Positions 31,543 to 40,193 of a stretch of 64,000 nucleotides of DNA are shown one piece after another. The notes beneath the pieces are model-generated. The model was not told where the DNA came from. It ran no database searches and saw only the letters and a list, made by a program, of their open reading frames with translations. The DNA is taken from assembly GCF_000785535.1 (NCBI RefSeq), contig NZ_CP007595.1, positions 930,001 through 994,000 on the forward strand, in the 5' to 3' direction. The first letter of the stretch is position 1. Each line of letters begins with the position of its first letter. A program made the translations under genes and the position numbers. Source of the stretch: Arthrobacter sp. PAMC 25486. GTDB taxonomy: Bacteria > Actinomycetota > Actinomycetes > Actinomycetales > Micrococcaceae.

Positions 31543-32129
31543 GATGCCGGAGTCGTTTCTTCAGGCACGCCAATTTGCGTAGAAATGGTGGAAACCTCTT
31601 CGTTTTGCGCTAATCCGTCAGTCCCCACAACATCCGGCGTACGTGGGCGCACAAGTTGGCCAGCATTGGCGTTGCGCGCTTTTTGCATGTCGATGGCGTG
31701 CTGCAATATCTCAACAGCTGCCACTTGATCTACTACTTTACGGTGTTCCCTGCTGTCCAGGCCAGCTTTGTGCAGTGCCTGGTGGGCGCTGACGGTGGTG
31801 AGCCGTTCGTCGATCAGGCGCACCGGAACATCGAGCCCGGCCTCCTGCAACAGCGCGACGAGTGTCGTGGCATAGCTGCGGGCCATTTGGGCGGATGCTT
31901 TTTCCTCACCCTTCATGGTCCGCGGCAGGCCGACAAAAATCTGCACGGCTTCCCGGGCGGCCGCTTCCTTGACCACGACTTTGATGTCGCTGTTCCGCTT
32001 GGTATCACGGCTGAGCGTCTTGACCGGCGTGGCCAGGATGCCGTTGGGGTCGCAAGAGGCCAAACCGACGCGGACCATGCCAACGTCAACACCCAATTTG
32101 ACCCCTTGCGGGAAGCTTTGCTCCGTCAC
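31539..32129 (-). CDS. ruvX: Holliday junction resolvase-like protein RuvX (YqgF)
   Basis: This is the RNase H-fold YqgF protein, implicated in 16S rRNA 5'-end processing or as a Holliday junction resolvase. The N-terminal catalytic Asp is in KLGVDVGMVRVGLASCD, with FVGLPRTMKGEE, the Glu/Asp of RLIDERLTT, and VDQVAAVEILQ. The last 45 residues are a variable tail. The start is GTG at 32129. It lies between alaS and mltG, the conserved actinobacterial order. Confidence 0.94.
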   Translation of the reverse strand: MTEQSFPQGVKLGVDVGMVRVGLASCDPNGILATPVKTLSRDTKRNSDIKVVVKEAAAREAVQIFVGLPRTMKGEEKASAQMARSYATTLVALLQEAGLDVPVRLIDERLTTVSAHQALHKAGLDSREHRKVVDQVAAVEILQHAIDMQKARNANAGQLVRPRTPDVVGTDGLAQNEEVSTISTQIGVPEETTPAS

Positions 32130-32136
32130 GAAAACC

Positions 32137-34818
32137 CTAGGGCCGGTTCTTTACGGCGTCACTGACGGCTGCCAGCGCCGCACCGACAGCGTTGGCGTCC
32201 GAGCCGCCGCCCTGGGCCATGTCGGGTTTGCCGCCGCCGCCGCCACCCAGGATGCCCGAGGCCAGCTTGACCAGGTTTCCGGCCTTGATGCCAGCCGCGC
32301 GTGCAGCCTCGTTCGTGACAATCAGGATGATGGGGCGGGCGTTGCTCACACCGGCAACGGCAATGGTCGACGGCGCCGAGCCAAGCCGGTCGCGCAGGTC
32401 GAGCGCCAGCCCGCGCAGGTCATCTGCACTGCTGACCTCGCCGGCGTCGTGGGCGATGACACGCACCCCGTTGGCGTCGATGGCGGTACCAACCAGGGTG
32501 CCCGCAGCGGCGCTGAGCTGCTCCTTGCGCAGGCGCTCCAGTTCCTTCTCGGCGTTCTTGAGCTTGGCCAGGGTGGCTGCCACACGCTCCTGCAAGAGGT
32601 TCGAGGGCACCTTGAGCATGTCTGTCAACGAGCTGACGAGTGCACGCTCGGCGGCCAGGTGACGGAACGCGTCCATTCCGACGAACGCCTCGACGCGGCG
32701 GTTTCCTGACCCCACGGACTGTTCACCCAGCAGGGTGAGGGAGCCGATGCGGGAGGTGCTGTCCACGTGGGTGCCGCCGCAGAGCTCACGCGACCAGGCG
32801 CCGTCGATCTCCACAACCCGGACCTCGGCACCGTAGTTTTCGCCGAACAGTGCCATGGCGCCGAGCGCCTTGGCGGCGTCCAGGTCCATGACCTTCGTGT
32901 CCACGCGGTAGTTGTTGCGGATGGCGATGTTGGCCACCTCTTCAATTTCCGAACGGGTGGCGGTGCTCAGGCCCTCACCCCAGGCGAAGTCGAACCGCAG
33001 GTACCCGGCCTTGTTATAGGAGCCACGCTGGAGCGCTTCCGGGCCGAGGATCTGGTGCAGGGCTGCATGCACAATGTGTGTGCCGGTGTGCGCCTGCTCG
33101 GCGGCGTGGCGGCGTTCACGGTCGACGGCGGCGCGCACCACGGCGTCCGCGGCCAGTTCGCCTTCGCGCACGATGGCCTTGTGGACGCTCAGTCCCTTGA
33201 TGGGCCGCTGCACGTCCAGGACCTCGACGACGAAGCCGTCGCCGGTGATCAGACCGGTGTCTGCTGCCTGGCCGCCTGCCTCGGCGTAGAACGGGGTTGC
33301 ATCAAGGACGAGGGAAATTTCATCGCCGGTGGAGGCGTGTGCCACGGCGGCACCGTTAGAGAGGATGGAGCGCACCCGGCCCTGTCCCTCCAGCTCGGTG
33401 TAGCCGGTGAAGACGGTTTCTCCCTGGGCCAGCAGCTCGTGGAAAACGCTGAGGTCTGCGTGGCCGCTCTTCTTGGCCTTGGCGTCCTTCTGGGCGCGTT
33501 GGCGTTGTTCAAGCATGAGGGCTCGGAAGCCCGCCTCGTCAACGGCAAGGCCCGCCTCGCCCGCCATTTCCAGCGTCAGGTCAATGGGGAAGCCGTAGGT
33601 GTCATGCAGGGCGAACGCTTCCTCACCTGACAGTGAGGTGTTGGCTGCCTTGGATTCCTTCACAGCCTCTTCCAGGCGGGCGGTCCCGCTGGCAATGGTG
33701 CGCAGGAACGACTTCTCTTCGGCGTAGGCGATGCGGGAAATCCTGGCGAAGTCGGTCTCAACCTCGGGGTAGGCGCCCTTCATGGCGTCACGGGACACCG
33801 GCAGGAGGTCCGGGAGCACGGCGGTTTCCACGCCCAACAGGCGCATGGCGCGCACTGCGCGTCGGATGAGGCGGCGCAGCACGTAGCCGCGGCCCTCGTT
33901 GGACGGGGACACGCCGTCGGAAATCAACATCAGCGAGGAGCGGATGTGGTCGGCGACAACACGCATGCGCACATCGTCAACGTGGTGCGGATCGGCAGGG
34001 TCCTCGGTGGAGGTGTACTTCTTCCCTGACAGTTCGGCGGCCTTGTCCAGGACGGGGCGGACCTGGTCGGTCTCGTACATGTTCTCCACACCCTGGAGAA
34101 TCATGGCCAGGCGTTCCAGTCCGAGGCCCGTGTCAATGTTCTTGTTGGGCAGTTCACCAACAACGTCAAAATCAACCTTGGAGCGCACATTGTCAATCTG
34201 GTACTGCATGAACACGAGGTTCCAGATTTCAATGTAGCGGGTTTCATCGGCGATCGGGCCGCCGTCAATGCCGTATTCGGCGCCGCGGTCGTAGAAAATT
34301 TCCGAGCAGGGGCCGGCGGGGCCGGGTTGGCCGGTGGACCAGTAGTTGTCTTCCTTGCCGATGCGCTGGATGCGCTCCACCGGGACACCCACCTCATCGC
34401 GCCAGATGGCCAGGGCCTCGTCGTCTTCCTCGTACACCGTGACCCACAGCCGATCGGCTGGGAGCCCGTAGCCGCCGTCGTCTATGGAACTGGTGAGCAG
34501 TTCCCAAGCGTAGGGGATGGCGGTTTCCTTGAAGTAGTCGCCGAAGGAGAAGTTGCCGCACATCTGGAAGAACGTGCCGTGGCGGACGGTCTTGCCGACC
34601 TCGTCGATATCGCCGGTGCGAATGCATTTTTGCACGCTGGTGGCGCGTTTGAAGGGTGGGACTTCACGGGCGGTCAGGTACGGGATGAACGGGACCATGC
34701 CGGCGACCGTGAACAGCAGGGACGGGTCGGAGGACACCAGGGAGGCCGAAGGCACGGGGGTGTGTTGCTTACTGGCGAAAAATTCTACCCAGCGGCGTGC
34801 GATGTCGTGAGATTTCAT
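32137..34818 (-). CDS. alaS: Alanyl-tRNA synthetase
   Basis: AlaS charges tRNA-Ala and edits Ser/Gly mischarging. The class II core starts HDIARRWVEFFASKQHTPVP, the editing domain has HTGTHIVHAALHQILG and CGGTHVDSTSRIG with the zinc ligands, and the Gly-rich C-Ala domain (GILGGGGGGKPDMAQGGG) is complete. The ATG at 34818 gives 893 residues and the normal N terminus. An in-frame extension to 34854 is less likely. Confidence 0.98.
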   Translation of the reverse strand: MKSHDIARRWVEFFASKQHTPVPSASLVSSDPSLLFTVAGMVPFIPYLTAREVPPFKRATSVQKCIRTGDIDEVGKTVRHGTFFQMCGNFSFGDYFKETAIPYAWELLTSSIDDGGYGLPADRLWVTVYEEDDEALAIWRDEVGVPVERIQRIGKEDNYWSTGQPGPAGPCSEIFYDRGAEYGIDGGPIADETRYIEIWNLVFMQYQIDNVRSKVDFDVVGELPNKNIDTGLGLERLAMILQGVENMYETDQVRPVLDKAAELSGKKYTSTEDPADPHHVDDVRMRVVADHIRSSLMLISDGVSPSNEGRGYVLRRLIRRAVRAMRLLGVETAVLPDLLPVSRDAMKGAYPEVETDFARISRIAYAEEKSFLRTIASGTARLEEAVKESKAANTSLSGEEAFALHDTYGFPIDLTLEMAGEAGLAVDEAGFRALMLEQRQRAQKDAKAKKSGHADLSVFHELLAQGETVFTGYTELEGQGRVRSILSNGAAVAHASTGDEISLVLDATPFYAEAGGQAADTGLITGDGFVVEVLDVQRPIKGLSVHKAIVREGELAADAVVRAAVDRERRHAAEQAHTGTHIVHAALHQILGPEALQRGSYNKAGYLRFDFAWGEGLSTATRSEIEEVANIAIRNNYRVDTKVMDLDAAKALGAMALFGENYGAEVRVVEIDGAWSRELCGGTHVDSTSRIGSLTLLGEQSVGSGNRRVEAFVGMDAFRHLAAERALVSSLTDMLKVPSNLLQERVAATLAKLKNAEKELERLRKEQLSAAAGTLVGTAIDANGVRVIAHDAGEVSSADDLRGLALDLRDRLGSAPSTIAVAGVSNARPIILIVTNEAARAAGIKAGNLVKLASGILGGGGGGKPDMAQGGGSDANAVGAALAAVSDAVKNRP

Positions 34819-34886
34819 TAGCCTGGTGGCTCCTTCAATAGTTCCTGCCAGCAAGAACCCTTGTTCCTGCCTGCTGCTTGTGCGCC

Positions 34887-35120
34887 TTAGCGGCGTGGGG
34901 TGGTTGTGCCCTGGTCAACACCAAGGGCCAGCCGCAAATCTGTTTCGCGCTCATTCATGTTCTCACGCAGCGCGTCGGCAAAGTCGTGGACGGCATCGGT
35001 GACCCTGCCTACGGCACGGTTCAGTCCTTCGGGGCCAATGGCGCCTTGTGCCGCCGCAATTTTACGGGCAGCCAGGACGCCGATCGTGATGCCCACGCCG
35101 AGCCAAAAGATCTTCTTCAT
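34887..35120 (-). CDS. Small membrane protein upstream of alaS
   Basis: This 77-residue protein has a single N-terminal hydrophobic helix (KKIFWLGVGITIGVLAARK) and an amphipathic acidic/basic tail. It resembles the small proteins of unknown function commonly found between the DUF948 gene and alaS in actinobacteria. The ATG at 35120 is supported by AAAGGA nine bases upstream; the in-frame TTG one codon earlier is less likely. Confidence 0.8.
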   Translation of the reverse strand: MKKIFWLGVGITIGVLAARKIAAAQGAIGPEGLNRAVGRVTDAVHDFADALRENMNERETDLRLALGVDQGTTTPRR

Positions 35121-35146
35121 CAATTTTATCCTTTGAGTGGCTTCTT

Positions 35147-35521
35147 TTAGCGGCTGTGCCTGGAACGGCCGGGCTTGCCGCGACCGGCAAAGGCCTGGCG
35201 TACACCATAGGAAAAGGCCGACACCTTGATCAGGGGTTGGCCTATGGTGGCGGCAATTAGCGAGGACAGGGCTGAAATGTTGGCGGTGGCGTCCGAGACG
35301 TTGTTGGAAATGCCATCCACCTTGCCCAGCTGCGTATTGGTCGTGGCCACGGTGTTGGTGACTTCCTCAATGAGCGGGGTGGTGCCGTCACCAATCTGTT
35401 TGATGGTGGTGCGGATTTCGTCAAAAACCTTGCCAAGTTTGAAGATCGGCACGGCCAGCAATGCCACCAGGATGGCAAAGACTCCTGCCGCAATCAATCC
35501 TGCAATGTCGCCACCACTCAT
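35147..35521 (-). CDS. DUF948 membrane protein
   Basis: This 124-residue protein has an N-terminal TM helix (IAGLIAAGVFAILVALLAVPIF) followed by a long amphipathic helix with heptad-like spacing, typical of DUF948 proteins. The C terminus is basic. Function is unknown. It pairs with the small membrane protein downstream and lies in the conserved rpsD-alaS interval. Confidence 0.85.
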   Translation of the reverse strand: MSGGDIAGLIAAGVFAILVALLAVPIFKLGKVFDEIRTTIKQIGDGTTPLIEEVTNTVATTNTQLGKVDGISNNVSDATANISALSSLIAATIGQPLIKVSAFSYGVRQAFAGRGKPGRSRHSR

Positions 35522-35602
35522 GAGTGTGCCGCCTCAATTCCTTGCTCGATTCCGTACGTTTCTCCCAAAGTACCTTACCCACAATCTGGGGCGGCTTTGG
35601 CT

Positions 35603-35640
35603 ACAAAACAGCCCGCGGCGCGTGCCGCGGGCTGTTTTGT
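35603..35640 (-). terminator. Rho-independent terminator after rpsD
   Basis: ACAAAACAGCCCGCGGC pairs with GCCGCGGGCTGTTTTGT around a short loop. On the minus strand the stem is followed by U-rich sequence from the pairing tail. It lies 52 bases after the rpsD stop. Confidence 0.85.
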
Positions 35641-35691
35641 GTTTCGAGCTCTACGTGTTTGAGGGCCCTACTTCGCGCTGATCCTTAGGGA

Positions 35692-36318
35692 TTAGCGTGA
35701 GTAGAATTCAACAACCAGCTGCTCTTCACAGGTTACGGGAACCTCGGCACGCTTCGGACGGCGAACCAGGCGGGCCTGCAGGCTCTCCAGCTTCACGTCC
35801 AAGTAAGCCGGGACGGCGGGGAGCACGTCGCGGTGGGCGCCGGCTGCAGCAAGCTGCAACGGAGCCATGGTCTGGCTGCGCGTGTGCACGTGGATCAGCT
35901 GACCCTCGGCAACGCGGAACGACGGGCGGTCCACGCGGGCGCCGTCAACCATGATGTGGCGGTGCACAACCAGCTGGCGGGCCTGGGCGGTGGTGCGGGC
36001 GAAGCCTGCACGCAGAACCAAGGCATCCAAACGGGTTTCAAGGATCTCAACCAGGTTCTCACCGGTCATGCCCTTGGTGTGCTTGGCTTCTTCGAAGGCA
36101 CGGGTCATCTGTGCTTCGCGGATGCCGTACTGGGCGCGCAGACGCTGCTTTTCGCGCAAGCGTACCGCGTAGTCGCTGTCCTGCTTCTTGCGGGCACGGC
36201 CATGCTCACCGGGGCCGTACGGTCGGCGCTCCAGGTACTTGGCGGCCTTCGGAGTCAGGGCAATGCCGAGGGACCGCGAAAGGCGGGCCTGCCGGCGGGC
36301 ACGTGTGTTGTTAGCCAC
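35692..36318 (-). CDS. rpsD: 30S ribosomal protein S4
   Basis: S4 is a primary 16S rRNA-binding protein of the small subunit. The 208-residue protein begins ANNTRARRQARLSRSLG and contains the S4 RNA-binding domain (LETRLDALVLRAGFARTTAQ). No N-terminal zinc-binding cysteines are present, so this is the cysteine-free form. It is monocistronic here, with its own promoter and terminator. The start is GTG with AAGGA seven bases upstream. Confidence 0.98.
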   Translation of the reverse strand: MANNTRARRQARLSRSLGIALTPKAAKYLERRPYGPGEHGRARKKQDSDYAVRLREKQRLRAQYGIREAQMTRAFEEAKHTKGMTGENLVEILETRLDALVLRAGFARTTAQARQLVVHRHIMVDGARVDRPSFRVAEGQLIHVHTRSQTMAPLQLAAAGAHRDVLPAVPAYLDVKLESLQARLVRRPKRAEVPVTCEEQLVVEFYSR

Positions 36319-36360
36319 TTGTGTCCTTCCAATATGTGCAATAAATGTGGTCTCTGGCCT

Positions 36361-36388
36361 CCATTATGGAGAGTTAGGGCTATTGCAA
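36361..36388 (-). promoter_or_regulatory. Putative rpsD promoter
   Basis: TTGCAA (36383-36388) and TAATGG (36361-36366) are spaced by 16 bp on the minus strand, giving a leader of about 35 bases before the rpsD start. Confidence 0.45.
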
Positions 36389-36557
36389 CCCATCGCTGCA
36401 GCACCTGGGCATGGACAACAAATCCTTGAAAGCACTGGGAAACACGCGGCCAAACCGCGCGAACCGTACTTGGATGTTGTGCATGGAGCCAGAGCTTGCC
36501 AGTGCGCCATCAACTCTACCATCTCCCTCCCACACTGGGACGCACTTGTTGCCCTGC

Positions 36558-36587
36558 CTTGAGCACTGTCTTGAGCACTGTCTTGAC
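36558..36587. repeat. 12-bp tandem repeat
   Basis: CTTGAGCACTGT occurs twice head to tail (36558-36569, 36570-36581), followed by a partial CTTGAC. It lies about 240 bases upstream of rpsD. Confidence 0.75.
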
Positions 36588-36775
36588 CGAGGAAGGCGCT
36601 GTCCGGCGCATCAAGTGCGTCACAGATGTCGGTCGGTTGCGAGTGGCTCGGGCCACGCACCCGAGAGCCCCGCTGCCAAGAACGAGCAGCGGGGCGTGGG
36701 GAACGACGGCGCGTCCCGTCCGCCGCAGTCGCCCCACCCAGGGTGCCGATCTCCGCGACTGCACCGTCCGAGAAT

Positions 36776-36879
36776 CCGCGACCCGTGAGCTATGGCGACT
36801 CTGGCACCCGGAAGCCGCCATATCTCACGGGTCGCGGCGTCCGGCCGGCCCCCAAACAGCCGTATCTCACGGGTCACGG
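36776..36879. repeat. Inverted and direct copies of a 22-bp sequence
   Basis: The 22-bp sequence at 36776-36797 (CCGCGACCCGTGAGCTATGG plus CG) is repeated inverted at 36816-36837 with one mismatch. A third, shorter copy in the second orientation is at 36861-36879. The spacing allows an 18-base loop. Confidence 0.8.
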
Positions 36880-37025
36880 CCGGAGTGGATGCCTGCGTGC
36901 CGAAACATGCAGGAACCGGCCGGACGGCGAACGTGCGGAAACGTAACAACGGGGAATCCGCGATAACGGCGCATATGTTTGGCGTGTTTCGCGGGTCGGC
37001 CCCGTTTTCGGCACCCGGAGGCCTG

Positions 37026-38456
37026 CTATTTCACCGGACCGGTGCCGCGGATGATCTCCCGCAGCCGGGTGAGCCTGGGCCCGAGGTCGCGTTCATGCCC
37101 GTTCACCGTCGGGGTGTAGTAATTTTTGCCCACCAGGTCATCCGGCGGATATTGCTGGACGGCGATGGAGTGCGGGGCGTCGTGGGCGTAAATGTAGCCC
37201 TTGCCATGGCCCAATCCGGCAGAACCCGCATAGTGGGCATCTCGCAGGGGCGCCGGTACCATGGTCCCCTTGCCCGCCCGCACATCGGCGATCGCGGCGT
37301 TGATGCCGTTGTAGGCGGCGTTTGATTTCGGCGCCGTGGCCACGTGCACCACTGCCTCAGCCAGAATAATCCGGGCTTCGGGCATGCCGATCAACGCAAC
37401 AGCCTGGGCTGCTGCAACGGCTGTTTGCAAGGCGGTGGGGTCGGCCATGCCGACATCCTCGGCGGCGGAAATCATGATGCGCCGGCTGATGAAGCGCGGG
37501 TCCTCCCCCGCCTCCAGCATGCGGGCCAGATAGTGCAGGGCGGCGTCAACGTCGGAGCCACGCACGGACTTGATGAACGCACTGATGATGTCGTAGTGCT
37601 GGTCGCCCGCCCTGTCGTAGCGGACGGCGGCGGCGTCGATGGCGCGTTCGGCTATGGCCAGGTCGATGACGACCGGATCATCGGCACCCACGTCCGTTGC
37701 CGGGACTTCCGACAGGGCAACACCGGCAGCCGCCTCGAGGGTGGTCAGCCCACGGCGGGCGTCGCCAGCGGCAAGACGGACCAGGTGGTCCATGGCCTCG
37801 TCTGTCAGCGAGACGAGCCCGTCGAGGCCGCGCTGGTCCTCGACGGCACGTTCCAGCAGGTCCTGGATGTCGGCATTCGTCAGCGGCTGCAGGGTTAACA
37901 GTATGGAGCGCGACAGTAGCGGCGCCACGACGGAAAATGACGGGTTTTCGGTGGTCGCGGCAATCAGCACCACCCAGCGGTTCTCCACACCCGGCAGCAG
38001 CGCATCCTGTTGAGCCTTGTTGAAGCGGTGGATCTCATCGAGGAACAGCACCGTGGTGCGCCCGTGCAGGTCCCGGTCGGTCAGCGCCTGGTCCATGACC
38101 CGGCGCACGTCCTTCACGCCTGCCGTGATGGCCGAAAGCTCCACAAACTTCCGCCCCGGACCGCGCGCAATCACATGTGCCAGGGTGGTCTTGCCGGTGC
38201 CGGGAGGCCCCCACAGCATGACGGAGGCCGGCCCGGCTGCTCCCCCGGCACTGCCACCGGCGGCCAGCATCTGCAGCGGCGAACCGGGCCCCAGCAGGTG
38301 TTGCTGGCCCACCACTTCCTCCAGCGTGCGCGGGCGCATGCGCACGGCGAGCGGGCTGCGCGGGCGCGAACCCTCCGCCGTCGACCCACCAAAGGAGAGG
38401 GTGCCGCCGTCGTCCGCGTCGTCGTCGCCGTCAAGGGCGCTAAAAAGGTCACTCAC
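37026..38456 (-). CDS. rarA: Replication-associated recombination ATPase RarA (MgsA)
   Basis: RarA is a clamp-loader-like AAA+ ATPase that acts at stalled forks. The 476-residue protein has Walker [13 protein letters not shown] near residue 85, Walker [15 protein letters not shown], and the MgsA C-terminal domain ([20 protein letters not shown]). It is divergent from the Vms1-like gene with only 52 bp between. The GTG at 38456 lies six bases after TAGCCT, which suggests a leaderless mRNA. Its position relative to alaS and aspS is conserved in actinobacteria. Confidence 0.96.
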   Translation of the reverse strand: MSDLFSALDGDDDADDGGTLSFGGSTAEGSRPRSPLAVRMRPRTLEEVVGQQHLLGPGSPLQMLAAGGSAGGAAGPASVMLWGPPGTGKTTLAHVIARGPGRKFVELSAITAGVKDVRRVMDQALTDRDLHGRTTVLFLDEIHRFNKAQQDALLPGVENRWVVLIAATTENPSFSVVAPLLSRSILLTLQPLTNADIQDLLERAVEDQRGLDGLVSLTDEAMDHLVRLAAGDARRGLTTLEAAAGVALSEVPATDVGADDPVVIDLAIAERAIDAAAVRYDRAGDQHYDIISAFIKSVRGSDVDAALHYLARMLEAGEDPRFISRRIMISAAEDVGMADPTALQTAVAAAQAVALIGMPEARIILAEAVVHVATAPKSNAAYNGINAAIADVRAGKGTMVPAPLRDAHYAGSAGLGHGKGYIYAHDAPHSIAVQQYPPDDLVGKNYYTPTVNGHERDLGPRLTRLREIIRGTGPVK

Positions 38457-38462
38457 CCCCCT

Positions 38463-38468
38463 AGGCTA
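38463..38468 (-). promoter_or_regulatory. Putative -10 element of a leaderless rarA promoter
   Basis: TAGCCT on the minus strand lies exactly six bases before the rarA GTG and fits the TANNNT pattern. Confidence 0.45.
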
Positions 38469-38496
38469 TCGCCACCTGCCGACATCCTCCGCCCGC

Positions 38497-38502
38497 TAGG
38501 CT
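38497..38502 (+). promoter_or_regulatory. Putative -10 element of a leaderless promoter for the Vms1-like gene
   Basis: TAGGCT lies exactly six bases before the GTG at 38509, mirroring the rarA arrangement across a 52-bp gap. Confidence 0.45.
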
Positions 38503-38508
38503 GGCAGC

Positions 38509-39108
38509 GTGAACCCCTCCAGCCGCACCACCCTTGTCCCCGCCGCCCGCCTCACAGGCTGGGTGGACCGTTTCGTCGCCTCCCACCGCGGCCTGGCGTC
38601 CACCACTGACACGGACGACGGCGTGATGCTGGCCATGCGCGACGGCGCCACCGCGCTGCTCACCCCGCCATGGCCCGCCGACGGCAGGCCCGGCCGGGGT
38701 GCCGGGCTGGTGGAACGGCTGGCGGCCCTCGCAGCGCAGGAACGCCGCCTGGGCATTGTGCTGGTGCGCCGCGGCGGCTACGGGGTGGGTGTAGCGGTGG
38801 CGGGAAAGTTGCTGGCCAGCAAGGTGGGGACCGCGTCTTCGCGGTCCCGCGGCGGAGATTCGGGCGCGGCGGTGGTGGAGCGGGCTGCGGCTGAAGCTGC
38901 CCGCATTTTCTCCGGGACCACATTCGAATATCTTGCCACCGGTGGCGACAGGCAGCTCATTGAATCAGTGCTGGCGGCGCCGGCGCTGCGGACAGTCGCG
39001 AACAGGCCGCGTCTTGCACCCCTAGCCGTGACGGATCCGAAAATGGCCGTGCTCGAGAAGGCTGCCGCGGACTTCTGTGCCGTGCGTGTGCAGATCACAG
39101 ACGCCTGA
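38509..39108 (+). CDS. acVLRF1-like (Vms1/eRF1-fold) protein with missing catalytic loop
   Basis: This 199-residue protein resembles the actinobacterial VLRF1 family, related to Vms1/ANKZF1 peptidyl-tRNA hydrolases with an eRF1-like fold. Matching segments are GIVLVRRGGYGVGVAVAG, LASKVGT, the C-terminal ATGGDRQLIESVLA and the final beta strand. Family members, as I recall them, carry a conserved Gln-containing GGWSQQ loop after the SKVG strand. Here that segment is replaced by SSRSRGGDSG, and no Gln is present. No frameshift restores it. The protein may be inactive or have another role. The start is GTG at 38509. Confidence 0.65.
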   Translation: MNPSSRTTLVPAARLTGWVDRFVASHRGLASTTDTDDGVMLAMRDGATALLTPPWPADGRPGRGAGLVERLAALAAQERRLGIVLVRRGGYGVGVAVAGKLLASKVGTASSRSRGGDSGAAVVERAAAEAARIFSGTTFEYLATGGDRQLIESVLAAPALRTVANRPRLAPLAVTDPKMAVLEKAAADFCAVRVQITDA

Positions 39109-39157
39109 TCTTCACCCCACTTCCAGACGCCGCAGCATCTTCTGGGGTGTTTTGGCC

Positions 39158-39187
39158 AACGCCGCAGCACTGATGTGCTGCGGCGTT
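39158..39187. terminator. Bidirectional terminator between convergent genes
   Basis: AACGCCGCAGCAC and GTGCTGCGGCGTT form a perfect 13-bp stem with a four-base loop, between the convergent stops at 39108 (plus) and 39235 (minus). Confidence 0.8.
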
Positions 39188-39234
39188 GGGGGTTTAAGCC
39201 CGGAAGGTGCTGCCGCGTTTGTGGTGGGTGGCGG

Positions 39235-40044
39235 TCAGCAGGCGCCCACGGCGGCCTGCCGGTAGTGGTACCGGCCTGCCTCGGTGAAACCCGCGGCCGC
39301 ATACAGCGCCTGCGCCCCCGTGTTCGCGGCCGTCACCATGAGCCACAGGCCTGACACACCGGCCACCGACGCCTGCCGCTGCAGTTCCGCCAGCACGGCA
39401 GCCGCCACACCCTGACGCCGGAAGTCCGGATGGGTGGCCATGGCGTACAGGCCGCCCCGGCCGTCCACAATTGTGAGCCTGCCGGTGCCCACCACGTCCC
39501 CGGCCTCGTTGCGGGCAGATGCGTAAAGCGAATCCGCGCCGGACAGGATGCGCCGGGCAACAACCTTCTCCTCCGCGCCTCCCCTGCCATCGACGCGCCA
39601 CCACAAATCCAGCCACTCGTCCGAGGGTTCCGTGTCCACGGTGACCGCAATTCCCGCCGGCGGCACCCATTCGGCAGGTGGAACGGCGGCCGTCATGATG
39701 ATGGTTTCGGACTGCCCCGAGTAGCCCCGGGTGTCCAGAAAGGCTTCCAGTGAGGCATTCTCGGGCCGGTGCGTGAGCTGGAAGATGACGGGCTGGCGCC
39801 GCGCTGCATACCAATTTTCCGCCTCCCGCAACGCCATGGCTGCGTCGCTGCGTTCAGAAACGGGCCAGATCGAGTTGGCCCGCTGGGTGACCCCGCTGGC
39901 CGACCGCAGGACCCAGCCATCCGCCGTCGAACTTTCCAAGGCGGGCCAGGCACGGTCCATGAGCAGTTCAATGCTGTCCAGGGCGGCGCTGCGGGCTACA
40001 GGCGCCGTGATGGGGCCAGGGGAAGCTGCCTCTGGCGTCTGCAT
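39235..40044 (-). CDS. GNAT family N-acetyltransferase
   Basis: This 269-residue protein has a C-terminal GNAT domain with the acetyl-CoA-binding motif THPDFRRQGVAAAVLAEL and the following strand GLWLMVTAANTGAQALYAAAGF. The N-terminal 130 residues are a less conserved domain of the two-domain GNAT type. The substrate is unknown. It stands alone between a terminator and the divergent beta-helix-like gene. Confidence 0.85.
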   Translation of the reverse strand: MQTPEAASPGPITAPVARSAALDSIELLMDRAWPALESSTADGWVLRSASGVTQRANSIWPVSERSDAAMALREAENWYAARRQPVIFQLTHRPENASLEAFLDTRGYSGQSETIIMTAAVPPAEWVPPAGIAVTVDTEPSDEWLDLWWRVDGRGGAEEKVVARRILSGADSLYASARNEAGDVVGTGRLTIVDGRGGLYAMATHPDFRRQGVAAAVLAELQRQASVAGVSGLWLMVTAANTGAQALYAAAGFTEAGRYHYRQAAVGAC

Positions 40045-40193
40045 TCACCAATCGTAATCGGGTGCCCTGCGGGCCGTGCACTGGGCGAATTCCATGCTGT
40101 TCCCGGTCGGCGGACAGGTCTACAGTGGCACTCAGGAGCCGGAAATGCAGCCACCGGCTGCTGTCGGCATGACCCGAAGGCAGGGTGGTTTTG

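Larger units (their letters stand above)
36389..37025. other. Gene-free region between rpsD and rarA
   Basis: No ORF here has supporting features. The region holds a 12-bp tandem repeat (36558-36587), a GCCCCGCTGC/GCAGCGGGGC hairpin (36667-36695), and a cluster of ATCTCACGGGTC repeats (36776-36879). It contains no recognisable tRNA or other RNA gene. Confidence 0.55.

Noticed and set aside
36319..37025. tRNA or small RNA gene in the rpsD-rarA gap
   Set aside because: No TpsiC-arm signature (GGTTCRANTCC) or cloverleaf pairing was seen in this or other intergenic gaps.
38820..38890. Frameshift as the cause of the missing VLRF1 loop
   Set aside because: Neither alternative frame of this stretch encodes a GGWSQQ-like segment, and the frame continues cleanly to a normal C terminus.
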